Of a stretch of 64,000 nucleotides of DNA, positions 39,401 to 51,555 are shown in pieces. The notes under the pieces are model-generated. The model was not told the DNA's origin. It saw nothing but the letters and a program-made list of their open reading frames with translations, and did not search any database. The DNA is from Cardiocondyla obscurior (taxonomy: Eukaryota; Arthropoda; Insecta; Hymenoptera; Formicidae). Each line of letters begins with the position of its first letter. Positions within the stretch are counted from its first letter, which is position 1. A program made the position numbers and the translations under genes. The DNA is taken from NCBI RefSeq assembly GCF_019399895.1, contig NC_091864.1, forward strand, positions 4,194,001 through 4,258,000. The letters are read 5' to 3'.

Positions 39401-42400
39401 GATTTTCAAAAATTTTTTTTTGTCAATATCTTTGCCTTTGGTGGAGGTAGAACGCTGAAAATTGTTACGTGGGCATTTGCTGACGTCACCGCACGATGAT
39501 TCGTTGCCAGATTATCAAAAAATTTTTTTTTGTTTTTTGTCAATATCTTTGCTTCTGGTGAAGGTAGAACGCTGAAAATTGTCACGTGGGCATTGCTGAC
39601 GTCACCGCACAATGATACGTTGCCAGATTAAAAAATTTTTTTTTGTTTTTTGTCAATATCTCTGCTTTTGGTGAGTAGAACGCTGAAAATGGTCACGTGG
39701 GCATCTGCTGACGTCACCGCACAATGATACGTTGCCAGATTTTCAAAAATTTTTTTTTGTTTTTTGTCAATATCTCTGCCTCTGGTGAGTAGAACGCTGA
39801 AAATGGTCACGTGGGCATCTGCTGACGTCACCGCACAATGATACGTTCAGATTTAAAAAATTTTTTTTTGTTTTTTGTCAATATCTCTGCTTTTGGGAAA
39901 GTAGAACGCTGAAAATGGTCACGTGGGCATCTGCTGACGTCACCGCACATGATACGTTGCCAGATTTTGAAAAAATTTTTTATTGTTTTTTGTCAATATT
40001 CTCTGGTGAGAGTAGAACGCTGAAAATGGTTACGTGGGCATCTGCTGACGTCACCGCACGATGATTCGTTGCCAGATTTTCAAAAATTTTTTTTTGTTTT
40101 TTGTCAATATCTCTGCTTCTGGTGAAAGTAGAACGCTGAAAATTGTCACGTGGGCATCTGCTGACGTCACCGCACGATGATACGTTGTCAGATTTTCAAA
40201 ATTTTTTTGTTTTTTTGTCAATATTTTCGCTTCTGAAGGAAAAACGCTGAAAATGTCACGTGGGCATCTGCTGACGTCACCGCGATGATACGTTGCCAGA
40301 TTTTCAAAATTTTTTTTTGTTTTTTGTCAATATCTCTGCTTCTGGTGAAAGTAGAACGCTGAAAATTGTCACGTGGGCATTTGCTGACGTCACCGCACGA
40401 TAATACGTTGCCAGATTTTCAAAACTTTTTTTGTTTTTTGTCAATATCTCTGCTTCTGGTGAAAGTAGAACGCTGAAAATGGTCACGTGGGCATTTGCTG
40501 ACGTCACCGCACAATGATTCGTTGCCAGATTTTCAAAAAATTTTTTTTGTTTTGTCAATATCTCTGCTTCTGGAAGTAGAACGCTGAAAATTGTCACGTG
40601 GGCATCTGCTGACGTCACCGCACGATGATTACGTTGCCAGATTTTCAAAAATTTTTTTGTTTTTTGTCAATATCTCTGCCTCTGGTGAAGAACGCTGAAA
40701 ATTGTCACGTGGGCATTGCTGACGTCACCGCACAATGATACGTTGCCAGATTTCAAAATTTTTTTGTTTTTTGTCAATATTCTGTTCTGGTGAAAATAGA
40801 ACGCTGAAAATGGTCACGTGGGCATCTGCTGACGTCACCGCACGATGATTCGTTGCCAGATTTTCAAAATTTTTTTTTCGTTTTTGTCAATATCTTTGCT
40901 TCTGGTGAAGGTAGAACGCTGAAAATAGTCACGTGGGCATCTGCTGACGTCACCGCACGATGATACGTTGCCAGATTTTTAAAATTTTATTGTTTTTTGT
41001 CAATATTTTCGCTTGGTGAAGATAGAACGCTGAAAATGGTCACGTGGGCATCTGCTGACGTCACCGCACGATGTTGCCAGCCAGATTTTCAAAATTTTTG
41101 TTTTTTGTCAATATCTCTGCTTTGAAATAGAACGCTGAAAATGGTCACGTGGGCATCTGCTGACGTCACCGCACGATGATACGTTGCCAGATTTTCAAAA
41201 TTTTTTTTGTTTTTGTCAATATCTTGCTTCTGGTAGAAGTAGAACGCTGAAAATTGTCACGTGGGCATCTGCTGACGTCACCGCACAATGATACGTTGCC
41301 AAATTTTCAAAAAATTTTTTTTTTTGTCAATATCTTTGCTTCTGGTGAAAGTAAACGCTGAAAATGGTCGTGGGCATCTGCTGACGTCACCGCACGATGA
41401 TTTGTTGCCAGATTTTCAAAAATTTTTTCGTTTTTTGTCAATATTCCTGTTTCTGATGAAGGTAGAACGCTGAAAATGGTCACGTGGGCATCTGCTGACG
41501 TCACCGCACGATGATTCTTTGTCAGATTTTCAAAAATTTTTTTTTTCTTTTTTGTCAATATCTCTGCTTCTGGTGGAAGTAGAACGCTGAAAATTGTCAC
41601 GTGGGCATCTGCTGACGTCACCGCACGATGATTCTTTGTCAGATTTTCAAAATTTCTTTTTTGGTTTTTTGTCAATATTTCTGCTTCTGAAGGTAGAACG
41701 CTGAAAATGTCACGTGGGCATCTGCTGACGTCACCGCACGATGATTCGTTGCCAGATTTTCAAAAATTTTTTTGTTTTTGTCAATATCTCTGCTTCTGGT
41801 GAAAGTAGAACGCTGAAAATGGTCACGTGGGCATCTGCTGACGTCACCGCACAATGATACGTTGCCAGATTTTGAAAAATTTTCTTTTTGTCAATATCTT
41901 GCTTCTGGTGGAAATAGAACGCTGAAAATGGTCACGTGGGCATTTGCTGACGTCACCGCACGATGATACGTTGCCAGATTTTCAAAAAATTTTTTTTGTT
42001 TGTCAATATCTCTGCTTCTGGTGAAAGTAGAACGCTGAAAATAGTTCACGTGGGCATCTGCTGACGTCACCGCACGATGATACGTTGCCAGATTTTGAAA
42101 TTTTTTTATTTTTTTTCAATATCTCTGCTTCTGGTGAAGGTAGAACGCTGAAAATGGTCACGTGGGCATTTGCTGACGTCACCGCACGATGATCGTTGCC
42201 AGATTTTCAAAAATTTTTTTCGTTTTTTGTCAATATCTCTGTCTCTTGAAAGGTAGAACGCTGAAAATGGTCACGTGGGCATCTGCTGACGTCACCGCAC
42301 GATGATTCGTTGCCAGATTTTCAAAATTTTTTTTGTTTTTGTCAATATTTTCGCTTTTGGTGAAAGTGGTAAACGCTGAAAATGGTCACGTGGGCATCTG

Positions 42401-44881
42401 CTGACGTCACCGCACGATGATACGTTGCCAGATTTTCAAAAATTTTTTTTTGTTTTTTGTCAATATCTCTGCTTCTGGTGAAAGTAGAACGCTGAAAATG
42501 GTCACGTGGGCATCTGCTGACGTCACCGCACGATGATACGTTGCCAGATTTTCAAAAATTTTTTTGTTTTTTGTCAATATCTCTGCTTCTGGTGGAAGTA
42601 GAACGCTGAAAATGGTCACGTGGGCATCTGCTGACGTCACCGCACAATGATTCGTTGCCAGATTTTCAAAAAATTTTTTTCGTTTTTGTCAATATCTCTG
42701 CTTCTGGTGAAAGTAGAACGCTGAAAATGGTCACGTGGGCATCTGCTGACGTCACCGCAAAGATGTTGCCAGATTTTCAAAAAATTTTTTTGTTTTTTGT
42801 CAATATCTCTGCTTCTGGTGAAGTAGAACGCTGAAAATGGTCACGTGGGCATGACGTCACCGCACAATGATACGTTGCCAGATTTTCAAAAATTTTTTTT
42901 CGTTTTTTGTCAATATCTCTGTTCTGGTGAAGGTAGAACGCTGAAAATGGTCACGTGGGCATCTGCTGACGTCACCGCACGATGATTCGTTGCCAGATTT
43001 TCAAAAATTTTTTTTTGTTTTTTGTCAATATCTCTGCTTCTGGTGAAGGTAGAACGCTGAAAATTGTCACGTGGGCATCTGCTGACGTCACCGCACAATG
43101 ATACGTTGCCAGATTTTAAAAATTTTTTTTCGTTTTTTGTCAATATCTCTGTTTCTGGTGAAGGTAGAACGCTGAAAATGGTCACGTGGGCATCTGCTGA
43201 CGTCACCGCACGATGATTTGTTGCCAGATTTTCAAAAATTTTTTTTCGTTTTTTGTCAATATCTCTGCTTCTGGTGAAGGTAGAACGCTGAAAATTGTTA
43301 CGTGGGCATCTGCTGACGTCACCGCACGATGATTCGTTGCCGATTTTCAAAAATTTTGTTTTTTGTCAATATCTCTGTTTCTGGTGAAAATAGAACGCTG
43401 AAAATTGTCACGTGGGCATCTGCTGACGTCACCGCACGATGATTCGTTGCCAGATTTTCAAAATTTTTGTTTTTGTCAATATCTCTGCTTCTGGTGGATA
43501 GAACGCTGAAAATGGTTACGTGGGCATCTGCTGACGTCACCGCAATGATTCGTTGCCAGATTTTCAAAAATTTTTTTTTGTTTTTGTCAATATCTTTGCT
43601 TCTGGAAAAGTAGAACGCTGAAAATTGTCACGTGGGCATCTGCTGACGTCACCGCACGATGATTCGTTGCCAGATTTTCAAAAATTTTTTTTTGTTTTTT
43701 GTCAATATCTCTGCTTCTGGTGAAGGTAGAACGCTGAAAATTGTCACGTGGGCATTTGCTGACGTCACCGCATGATTCGTTGCCAATTTTCAAAAATTTT
43801 TTTTTTTGTTTTTGTCAATATCTTTGCTTCTGGTGAAAGTAGAACGCTGAAAATGGTCACGTGGGCATCTGCTGACGTCACCGCACAATGATACGTTGCC
43901 AGATTTAAAAAATTTTTTTTTGTTTTTTGTCAATATCTCTGCTTCTGGTGAAGGTAGAACGCTGAAAATGGTCACGTGGGTATCTGCTGACGTCACCGCA
44001 CAAAGATTCGTTGCCAGATTTTCAAAAATTTTTTTTGTTTTTTGTCAATATCTCTGCTTCTGGTGAAGATAAACGCTGAAAATGGTCATGGGCATCTGCT
44101 GACGTCACCGCACGATGATTTTTGCCAGATTTTCAAAATTTTTTTTGTTTTTTGTCAATATCTCTGCTTCTGGTGAAAGTAGAACGCTGAAAATGGTCAC
44201 GTGGGCATCTGCTGACGTCACCGCACGATGATACGTTGCCAGATTTTCAAAAATTTGTTTTTTGTCAATATCTTTGCTTCTGGTGAAGGTAGAACGCTGA
44301 AAATGGTCACGTGGGCATCTGCTGACGTCACCGCACGATGATACGTTGCCAGATTTTCAAAAATTTTTTTTCGTTTTTTGTCAATATCTCTGCTTCTGGT
44401 GAAGGTAGAACGCTGAAAATGGTCACGTGGGCATCTGCTGACGTCACCGCACAATGATACGTTGCCAGATTTTCAAAAAATTTTTTTGTTTTTTGTCAAT
44501 ATCTCTGCTTCTGGTGAAGGTAGAACGCTGAAAATGGTCACGTCATCTGCTGACGTCACCGCACGATGATTCGTTGCCAGATTTTCAAAAATTTTTTTTG
44601 TTTTTGTCAATATCTTTGCTTCTGGTGAAGGTAGAACGCTGAAAATGGTCACGTGGGCATCTGCTGACGTCACCGCACGATGATTCGTTGCCAAATTTTC
44701 AAAAATTTTTTTTTGTTTTTTGTCAATATCTTTGCTTCTGGTGAAGGTAGAACGCTGAAAATGGTCACGTGGGCATCTGCTGACGTCACCGCACAATGAT
44801 ACGTTGCCAGATTTTCAAAAATTTTTTTTTGTTTTTTGTCAATATCTCTGCTTCTGGTGAAAGTAGAACGCTGAAAATGGT

Positions 44882-44904
44882 CACGTGGGCATCTGCTGAC
44901 GTCA
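44882..44904 (+). promoter_or_regulatory. Composite CACGTG + CRE box (type A example)
   Basis: CACGTG is the palindromic E-box/G-box core known for bHLH-zip and some bZIP factors; TGACGTCA is the full palindromic CREB/ATF site. Their starts are 15 bp apart, and CATCTG between them also fits the CANNTG E-box. The arrangement recurs in most monomers of the window. Binding is not shown; only the motif match and its fixed spacing are seen. Confidence 0.6.
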
Positions 44905-44997
44905 CCGCACGATGATTCGTTGCCAGATTTTCAAAAATTTTTTTTTGTTTTTTGTCAATATCTCTGCTTCTGGTGAAGGTAGAACGCTGAAAATGGT
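44882..44997 (+). repeat. Reference type A monomer
   Basis: A clean 116-bp copy that matches the majority base at nearly every place I compared. CACGTG lies at 44,882-44,887 and the palindromic CRE TGACGTCA at 44,897-44,904, followed by the type A signature CACGATGATTCGTTGCCAG. The A/T tract, the GTCAATATCTCTGC block and the GAACGCTGAAAATGGT end complete the unit, and the next CACGTG starts at 44,998. Confidence 0.93.
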
Positions 44998-47659
44998 CAC
45001 GTGGGCATCTGCTGACGTCACCGCACAAAGATTTGTTGCCAGATTTTCAAAAATTTTTTTTTTGTTTTTTGTCAATATCTCTGCTTTTGGTGAAAGTAGA
45101 ACGCTGAAAATGGTCACGTGGGCATCTGCTGACGTCACCGCACAATGATACGTTGCCAGATTTTCAAAATTTTTTTTGTTTTTTTGTCAATATCTCTGCT
45201 TCTGGTGAAAGTAGAACGCTGAAAATGGTCACGTGGGCATCTGCTGACGTCACCGCACGAAGATTCGTTGCCAGATTTTCAAAAATTTTTTTTTTTTTTG
45301 TCAATATCTTTGCTTCTGGTGAAGAAGTAGAACGCTGAAAATAGTCACGTGGGCATTGCTGACGTCACCGCACGATGATACGTTGCCAGATTTTCAAAAA
45401 TTTTTTTTTTTTTTGTCAATATTTTTCGCTTGGTGAATAGAACGCTGAAAATGGTCACGTGGGCATCTGCTGACGTCACCGCACGATGATACGTTGCCAG
45501 ATTTTCAAAAATTTTTTTTTGTTTTTTGTCAATATCTTTGCTTCTGGTGAAGGTAGAACGCTGAAAATTGTCACGTGGGCATCTGCTGACGTCACCGCAC
45601 GAAGATTCGTTGCCAGATTTTCAAAAAATTATTTTTTGTTTTTTGTCAATATCTCTGCTTCTGGTGAAAGTAGAACGCTGAAAATGGTCACGTGGGCATC
45701 TGCTGACGTCACCGCACAATGATGTTGCCAGATTTTCAAAATTTTTTTTGTTTTTTGTCAATATCTCTGCTTTGGTGAAGGTAGAACGCTGAAAATGGAC
45801 GTGGGCATCTGCTGACGTCACCGCACGATGATTCGTGCCAGATTTTCAAAATTTTTTTTTCGTTTTTTGTCAATATCTTTGCTTCTGGTGAAGGTAGAAC
45901 GCTGAAAATGGTCACGTGGGCATCTGCTGACGTCACCGCACGATGATACGTTGCCAGATTTTCAAAATTTTTTTATTTTTTGTCAATATTTTCGCTTCGG
46001 TGAAGGTAGAACGCTGAAAATGGTCACGTGGGCATCTGCTGACGTCACCGCACGATGATACGTTGCCAGATTTTCAAATTTTTTTTTTGTTTTTTGTCAA
46101 TATCTCTGCTTCTGGAAAAGTAGAACGCTGAAAATGGTCACGTGGGCATCTGCTGACGTCACCGCACGATGATACGTTGATTTTCAAAAATTTTTTTGTT
46201 TTTTGTCAATATCTCTGCTTCTGGTGAAGGTAGAACGCTGAAAATGATCACGTGGGCATCTGCTGACGTCACCGCACAATGATAAATTGCAAAATTTTCA
46301 AAAATTTTTTTTTTTTTTTGTCAATATCTCTGCTTCTGGTGAAGGTAGAACGCTGAAAATGATCACGTGGGCATCTGCTGACGTCACCGCACGAAGATTC
46401 GTTGCCAGATTTTCAGAATTTTTTTTTTGTTTTTTGTCAATATCTCTGCTTCTGGTGAAGTAGAACGCTGAAAATGGTCACGTGGGCATTTGCTGACGTC
46501 ACCGCACAATGATTTGTTGCCAGATTTTCAAAAATTTTTTTTTGTTTTTGTCAATATCTCTGCTTCTGGTATAAATAGAACGCTGAAAATGGTCACGTGG
46601 GCATCTGCTGACGTCACCGCACAATGATACGTTGCCACATTTTCAAAAACTTTTTTTCGTTTTTTGTCAATATCTCTGCCTTTGGTGAGGGTAGAACGCT
46701 GAAAATGGTCACGTGGGCATCTGCTGACGTCACCGCACGATGATTCGTTGCCAGATTTCAAAATTTTTTTGTTTTTGTCAATATCTTTGCTTCTGGTGAA
46801 ATAGAACGCTGAAAATATCACGTGGGCATCTGCTGACGTCACCGCACAATGATTCTTGCCAGATTTCAAAAATTTTTTTTTGTTTTTTGTCAATATCTCT
46901 GCTTCTGGTGAAGGTAGAACGCTGAAAATAGTCACGTGGGCATCTGCTGACGTCACCGCACAAAGATTCGTTGCCAGATTTTCAAAAATTTTTTTTTTGT
47001 TTTTTGTCAATATCTCTGCTTCTGGTGAAGGTAGAACGCTGAAAATGGTCACGTGGGCATCTGCTGACGTCACCGCACGAAGATTCGTTGCCAGATTTTC
47101 AAAATTTTTTTTTTGTTTTTTGTCAATATTTCTGCTTCTGGTGAAAGTAAACGCTGAAAATAGTCACGTGGGCATTTGCTGACGTCACCGCACGATGATT
47201 CGTTGCCAGATTTTCAAAAATTTTTTGTTTTTTGTCAATATCTCTGCTTCTGGTGAGGTAGAACGCTGAAAATTGTTACGGGCATCTGCTGACGTCACCG
47301 CACGATGATTTGTTGCCAGATTTTCAAAATTTTTTTTCGTTTTTTGTCAATATCTCTGCTTCTGGTGGAGGTAGAACGCTGAAAATAGTCACGTGGGCAT
47401 CTGCTGACGTCACCGCACGATGATTCGTTGCCAGATTTTCAAAAAATTTTTTTGTTTTTTGTCAATATCTCTGCTTCTGGTAAAGGGTAAACGCTGAAAA
47501 TGGTCACGTGGGCATCTGCTGACGTCACCGCACGATGATTCGTTGCCAGATTTTTCAAAATTTTTTTGTTTTTTGTCAATATCTTTGCTTTGGTGAAGGT
47601 AGAACGCTGAAATGGTCACGTGGGCATCTGCTGACGTCACCGCACGATGATACGTTGCC

Positions 47660-47757
47660 AAATTTTCAAAATTTTTTTTTTTTTTTGTCAATATTTCGCT
47701 TCTGGTGAGCAAAAACAAAGATATTGACAAAAAACAAAAAAATTTTGAAAATTTGAC
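47660..47757. other. Inversion junction of the array (inverted repeat)
   Basis: Forward monomer sequence (AAATTTTCAAAATTTT... GTCAATATTTCGC, 47,660-47,698) runs to about 47,709 and is followed at once by its reverse complement type (GATATTGAC ... AAATTTTGAAAATTT from about 47,720). The two arms face each other around a short centre, CTTCTGGTGAGCAAAAACAA. Left of this point every monomer is forward; right of it every monomer is reversed. The change of monomer type from A to B falls at the same place. It may be a real inversion breakpoint or an assembly join. Confidence 0.85.
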
Positions 47758-48107
47758 CACGTGACGTCGTGCGGTGACGTCAGCAGATGCCCACGTGACC
47801 ATTTTTTAGCGTCCTACCTCCTCCAGGGGCGAAGATATTGACAAAAACGAAAGAAAAATTTTGAAAATCTGACCACGTGACGTCGTGCGGTGACGTCAGC
47901 AGATGCCCACGTGATCATTTTCAGCGTCCTACTTTTTCCAGGGGCAAACATATTGACGAAAAACAAAAAAAAAATTTTTGAAAATTTGACCACGTGACGT
48001 CGTGCAGTGACGTCAGCAGATGCCCACGTGATCATTTTTAGCGTCCAACTTTCTCCAGGGGCGAAGATATTGACGAAAAACGAAAAAGAAATTTTTGAAA
48101 ATCTGAT

Positions 48108-48147
48108 CACGTGACGTCGTGCGGTGACGTCAGCAGATGCCCACGTG
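48108..48147. promoter_or_regulatory. Doubled CACGTG/CRE box (type B example)
   Basis: Forty bases hold two CACGTG palindromes at the ends and two CRE-like elements between them, one full (TGACGTCA) and one overlapping the left CACGTG (TGACGTCG). The same arrangement recurs with each type B monomer. Known families that read these cores are bHLH-zip (CACGTG) and CREB/ATF-type bZIP (TGACGTCA). The motif match is seen; actual binding is not. Confidence 0.6.
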
Positions 48148-48224
48148 ACCATTTTTAGCGTCCTACCCTTTCCAGGGGCGAAGATATTGACGAAAAACTA
48201 AAAAAAAATTTTTGAAAATCTGAC
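48108..48224 (-). repeat. Reference type B monomer
   Basis: A clean 117-bp copy. On the plus strand it reads CACGTG (48,108-48,113) overlapping TGACGTCG (48,112-48,119), then TGACGTCA (48,125-48,132) and a second CACGTG (48,142-48,147). The gap between the two CACGTG starts is 34 bp. Confidence 0.92.
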
Positions 48225-49582
48225 CACGTGACGTCGTGCGGTGACGTCAGCAGATGCCCACGTGACCATTTTTAGCGTCTTACCTTTTCCAGGGGCAGAG
48301 ATGTTGACAAAAAACGAAAAAGAAATTTTTGAAAATCTGACCACGTGACGTCGTGCGGTGACGTCAGCAAATGCCCACGTGATTATTTTTAGCGTCCTAC
48401 CCTCTCCAGTGGCAGAGATATTAACGAAAAACAAAAAAAAAGTTTTTGAAAATTTGACCACGTGACGTCGTGCGGTGACGTCAGCAGATGCCCACGTGAC
48501 CATTTTTAGCGTCCTATCTTCTCCAAAAGCGAAAATATTGACAAAAATAAAAAAAAAAAATTTTTTTAAATTTGACCACGTGACGTCGTGCGGTGACGTC
48601 AGCAGATGCCCACGTGACCATTTTTAACGTCCTATCTTTTCTAGAAGTAAAGATATTGTCAAAAAACAAAAAAAAAATTTTTGAAAATCTGATTACGTGA
48701 CGTCGTGCGGTGACGTCAGCAGATGCCCACGTGACCATTTTTAGCGTTCTACTCCTTCCAGAGGCGAAGATATTGACAAAAAACGAAAAAAAAATTTTTG
48801 AGAATCTGATCACGTGATGTCGTGCGGTGACGTCAGCAGATGCCCACGTAATTATTTTCAGCGTCCTACCCCCTCCAGAAGCGGAGATATTGACAAAAAA
48901 CGATAAAGAAATTTTTAAAAATCTGACCACGTGACGTCGTGCGGTGACGTCAGCAGATGCCCACGTGATCATTTTTAGCGTCCTACTTTTTCCAGGGGCA
49001 AACATATTGACGAAAAACAAAAAAGAAATTCTTGAAAATCTGACCACGTGACGTCGTGCGGTGACGTCAGCAAATGCCCACGTGACCATTTTCAGCGTCC
49101 CACCTTTTCCAGAAACGATGATATTGACAAAAAACGAAAAAAAAAATTTTTTTAATCTGACCACGTGACGTCGTGCGGTGACGTCAGCAGATGCCCACGT
49201 GACCATTTTTAGCGTCCTATTTTCTTCAAAGGCGAAGATATTGACGAAAAACGAAAAAAAATTTTTGAAAATCTGACCACGTGACGTCGTGCGGTGACGT
49301 CAGCAGATGCCCACGTAACCATTTTTAAAGTCCTACCTCTTCCAGGGGCGAAGATATTGACGAAAAACTAAAAAAAAAATTTTCGAAAATCTGATCACGT
49401 GACGTCGTGCGGTGACGTCAGCAGATGCCCACGTGACCATTTTTAGCGTCCTACCTCCTCCAGGGGCGATGATATTGACAAAAAACAAAAAAAAAATTTT
49501 TGAAAATCTGACCACGTGACGTCGTGCGGTGACGTCAGCAGATGCCCACGTGATCATTTTTAGCGTCCTACTTTTTCCAGGG

Positions 49583-50286
49583 GCGCAGATGTTAACAAAA
49601 AACAAAAAAAAAAATTTTTGAAAATCTGACCACGTGACGTCGTGCGGTGACGTCAGCAGATGCCCACGTGACCATTTTTAGCGTCCTACCTCTTCCAAAG
49701 GCGAAGATATTGACGAAAAACAAAAATGAAATTTTTGAAAATCTGACCACGTGACGTCGTGCGGTGACGTCAGCAGATGCCCACGTGACCATTTTTAGCG
49801 TCTTACCTCCTCCAGGGGCGAAGATATTGACAAAAAACGAAAGAGAAATTTTTGAAAATCTGACCACGTGACGTCGTGCGGTGACGTCAGCAGATGCCCA
49901 CGTGATCATTTTTAGCGTCCTACTTTTTCCAGGGGCGCAGATGTTGACAAAAAACAAAAAAAAAAATTTTTGAAAATCTGACCACGTGACGTCGTGCGGT
50001 GACGTCAGCAGATGCCCACGTGACCATTTTTAGCGTCCTACCTTCCAAAGGCGAAGATATTGACGAAAAACAAAAATGAAATTTTTGAAAATCTGACCAC
50101 GTGACGTCGTGCGGTGACGTCAGCAGATGCCCACGTGACCATTTTTAGCGTCTTACCTCCTCCAGGGGCGAAGATATTGACAAAAAACGAAAGAGAAATT
50201 TTTGAAAATCTGACCACGTGACGTCGTGCGGTGACGTCAGCAGATGCCCACGTGATCATTTTTAGCGTCCTACTTTTTCCAGGGGC
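49583..50286 (-). repeat. Trimer duplication (two copies of three monomers)
   Basis: 49,583-49,934 and 49,935-50,286 share the CGCAGATGTT, CTTCCAAAGGCGAAG, CAAAAATGAAATTTTTG and CGAAAGAGAAATTTTTG variants in the same order at a shift of 350-352 bp (3 x 117). The mark CGCAGATGTT is replaced by CAAACATATT at the start of what follows. Confidence 0.85.
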
Positions 50287-50509
50287 AAACATATTGACGA
50301 AAAACAAAAAAAAAATTTTTGAAAATCTGACCACGTGACGTCGTGCAGTGACGTCAGCAGATGCCCACGTAACCATTTTTATAGTCCTATTTTTTCCAGG
50401 GGCAAAAATATTGACGTAAAAAAAAAAAAAATTTTTGAAAATTTGACCACGTGACGTCGTGCGGTGACGTCAGCAGATGCCCACGTGACCATTTTTAGCG
50501 TCCTACCTC

Positions 50510-51400
50510 TTCCAGGGGCGAAGATTTTGACGAAAAACAAAAAAAAAATTTTTGAAAATCTAACCAGGTGACGTCGTGCGGTGACGTCAACAGATGCTCA
50601 CGTGACCATTTTTAGCGTCCTACCTTTTCCAGGGGCGAAGATATTGACAAAAAACGAAAGAGAAATTTTTGAAAATCTGACCACGTGACGTCGTACGGTG
50701 ACGTCAGCAGATGCCCACGTGATCATTTTTAGCGTCCTACTTTTTCCAGGGGCAAACATATTGACGAAAAACAAAAAAAAAATTTTTGAAAATCTGACCA
50801 CGTGACGTCGTGCAGTGACGTCAGCAAATGCCCACGTGACCATTTTTAGCGTCCAACTTTCTCCAGGGGCGAAGATATTGACGAAAAACTAAAAAAAAAT
50901 TTTTGAAAATCTGACTACGTGACGTCGTGCGGTGACGTCAGCAGATGCCCACGTGACAATTTTAAGCGTCCTACCCTTTCCAGGAGCGGAGATGTTGACA
51001 AAAAACGAAAAAAAAATTTTTAAAAATCTGACCACGTGACGTCGTGCGGTGACGTCAGCAAATGCCCACGTGATTATTTTTAGCGTCTTACCCTCTCCAG
51101 TGGCAGAGATAACGAAAAACAAAAAAGTTTTGAAAATTTGACCACGTGACGTCGTGCGGTGACGTCAGCAGATGCCCACGTGACCATTTTTAGCGTCCTA
51201 TTTTCTCCAAAAGCGAAAATATTGACAAAAATAAAAAAAAAAATTTTTTTAAATTTGACCACGTGACGTTGTGCGGTGACGTCAGCAGATGCCCACGTGA
51301 CCATTTCTAACGTCCTATCTTCTCCAGAAGCAAAGATATTGACAAAAAACAAAAAGAAAATTTTTGAAAATCTGATTACGTGACGTCGTGCGGTGACGTC
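50510..51400 (-). repeat. 0.9-kb block duplication, copy 1 (partner at 51,556-52,440)
   Basis: Shares with the partner the rare AAGATTTTGACG, AACCAGGTGACG (CACGTG changed to CAGGTG), GTCAACAGATGCTCACG, GTCGTACGG, ACAATTTTAAGCG and CCAAAAGCGAAAATATTG marks, at a shift of about 1,046 bp (nine monomers). Confidence 0.87.
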
Positions 51401-51534
51401 AGCAGATGCCCACGTGACCATTTCTAACGTCCTATCTTCTCCAGAAGCAAAGATATTGACAAAAAACAAAAAGAAAATTTTTGAAAATCTGACCACGTGA
51501 CGTCGTGCGGTGACGTCAGCAGATGCCCACGTGA
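51301..51534 (-). repeat. Single-monomer tandem duplication
   Basis: 51,301-51,417 and 51,418-51,534 share an identical stretch of about 75 bp starting CCATTTCTAACGTCC and ending GAAAATCTGA, at a shift of exactly 117 bp. They differ first at TTACGTG versus CCACGTG. The paralogous block near 52,350 has only one such copy, so this looks like a recent one-monomer gain by unequal exchange. Confidence 0.85.
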
Positions 51535-51555
51535 CCATTTTTAGCGTCCTACCTC

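Larger units (their letters stand above)
1..47709 (+). repeat. 117-bp satellite array, type A monomers, forward orientation
   Basis: About 400 head-to-tail copies of a monomer of 113-120 bp. Reading the CRE core TGACGTCA from copy to copy gives steps of 116-117 bp (for example 44,781, 44,897, 45,013, 45,130). Each monomer carries CACGTG, then CATCTGC or CATTTGC, then TGACGTCA and CCGCAC, a variable GATGATTCGTTGCCAG stretch, GATTTTC, an A-then-T tract of about 13-18 bp, GTTTTTTGTCAATATC, and a variable tail (TCTGCTTCTGGTGAAGGTAG) ending in GAACGCTGAAAATGGT. The box around CACGTG and the CRE is the least variable part; the tail and the bases after CCGCAC define subtypes. No gene interrupts the array. 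The sequence shows a tandem satellite directly; a centromeric or pericentromeric location is inferred only from the array type. Confidence 0.97.
39400..47709 (+). repeat. Uniform type A tract with many small deletions
   Basis: About 70 monomers, nearly all with CACGTGGGCATCTGC, TGACGTCACC, CACGATGAT and AACGCTGAAAATGG. Higher-order variants are largely absent. The copies differ mostly by small losses, for example GTGGGCATGACGTCACC near 42,848, TACGTTCAG near 39,842, CACGTCATCTGCTG near 44,540 and ACGTTGATTTTC near 46,175, and one short gain, CAGCCAG near 41,076. Either a recently homogenised tract or an averaged, poorly polished assembly would look like this. Confidence 0.75.

Noticed and set aside
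44882..44997. CENP-B box in the monomer
   Set aside because: The TTCG in GATTCGTTGCCAGATTTTC does not continue into the required A and CGGG positions, and type B lacks this TTCG. Only an analogy to a boxed satellite is kept.
1..47709. CRISPR-like array (conserved repeat with variable spacer)
   Set aside because: The variable parts are related diverged copies of the same sequence, the unit is 117 bp, and no cas genes or prokaryotic context exist.
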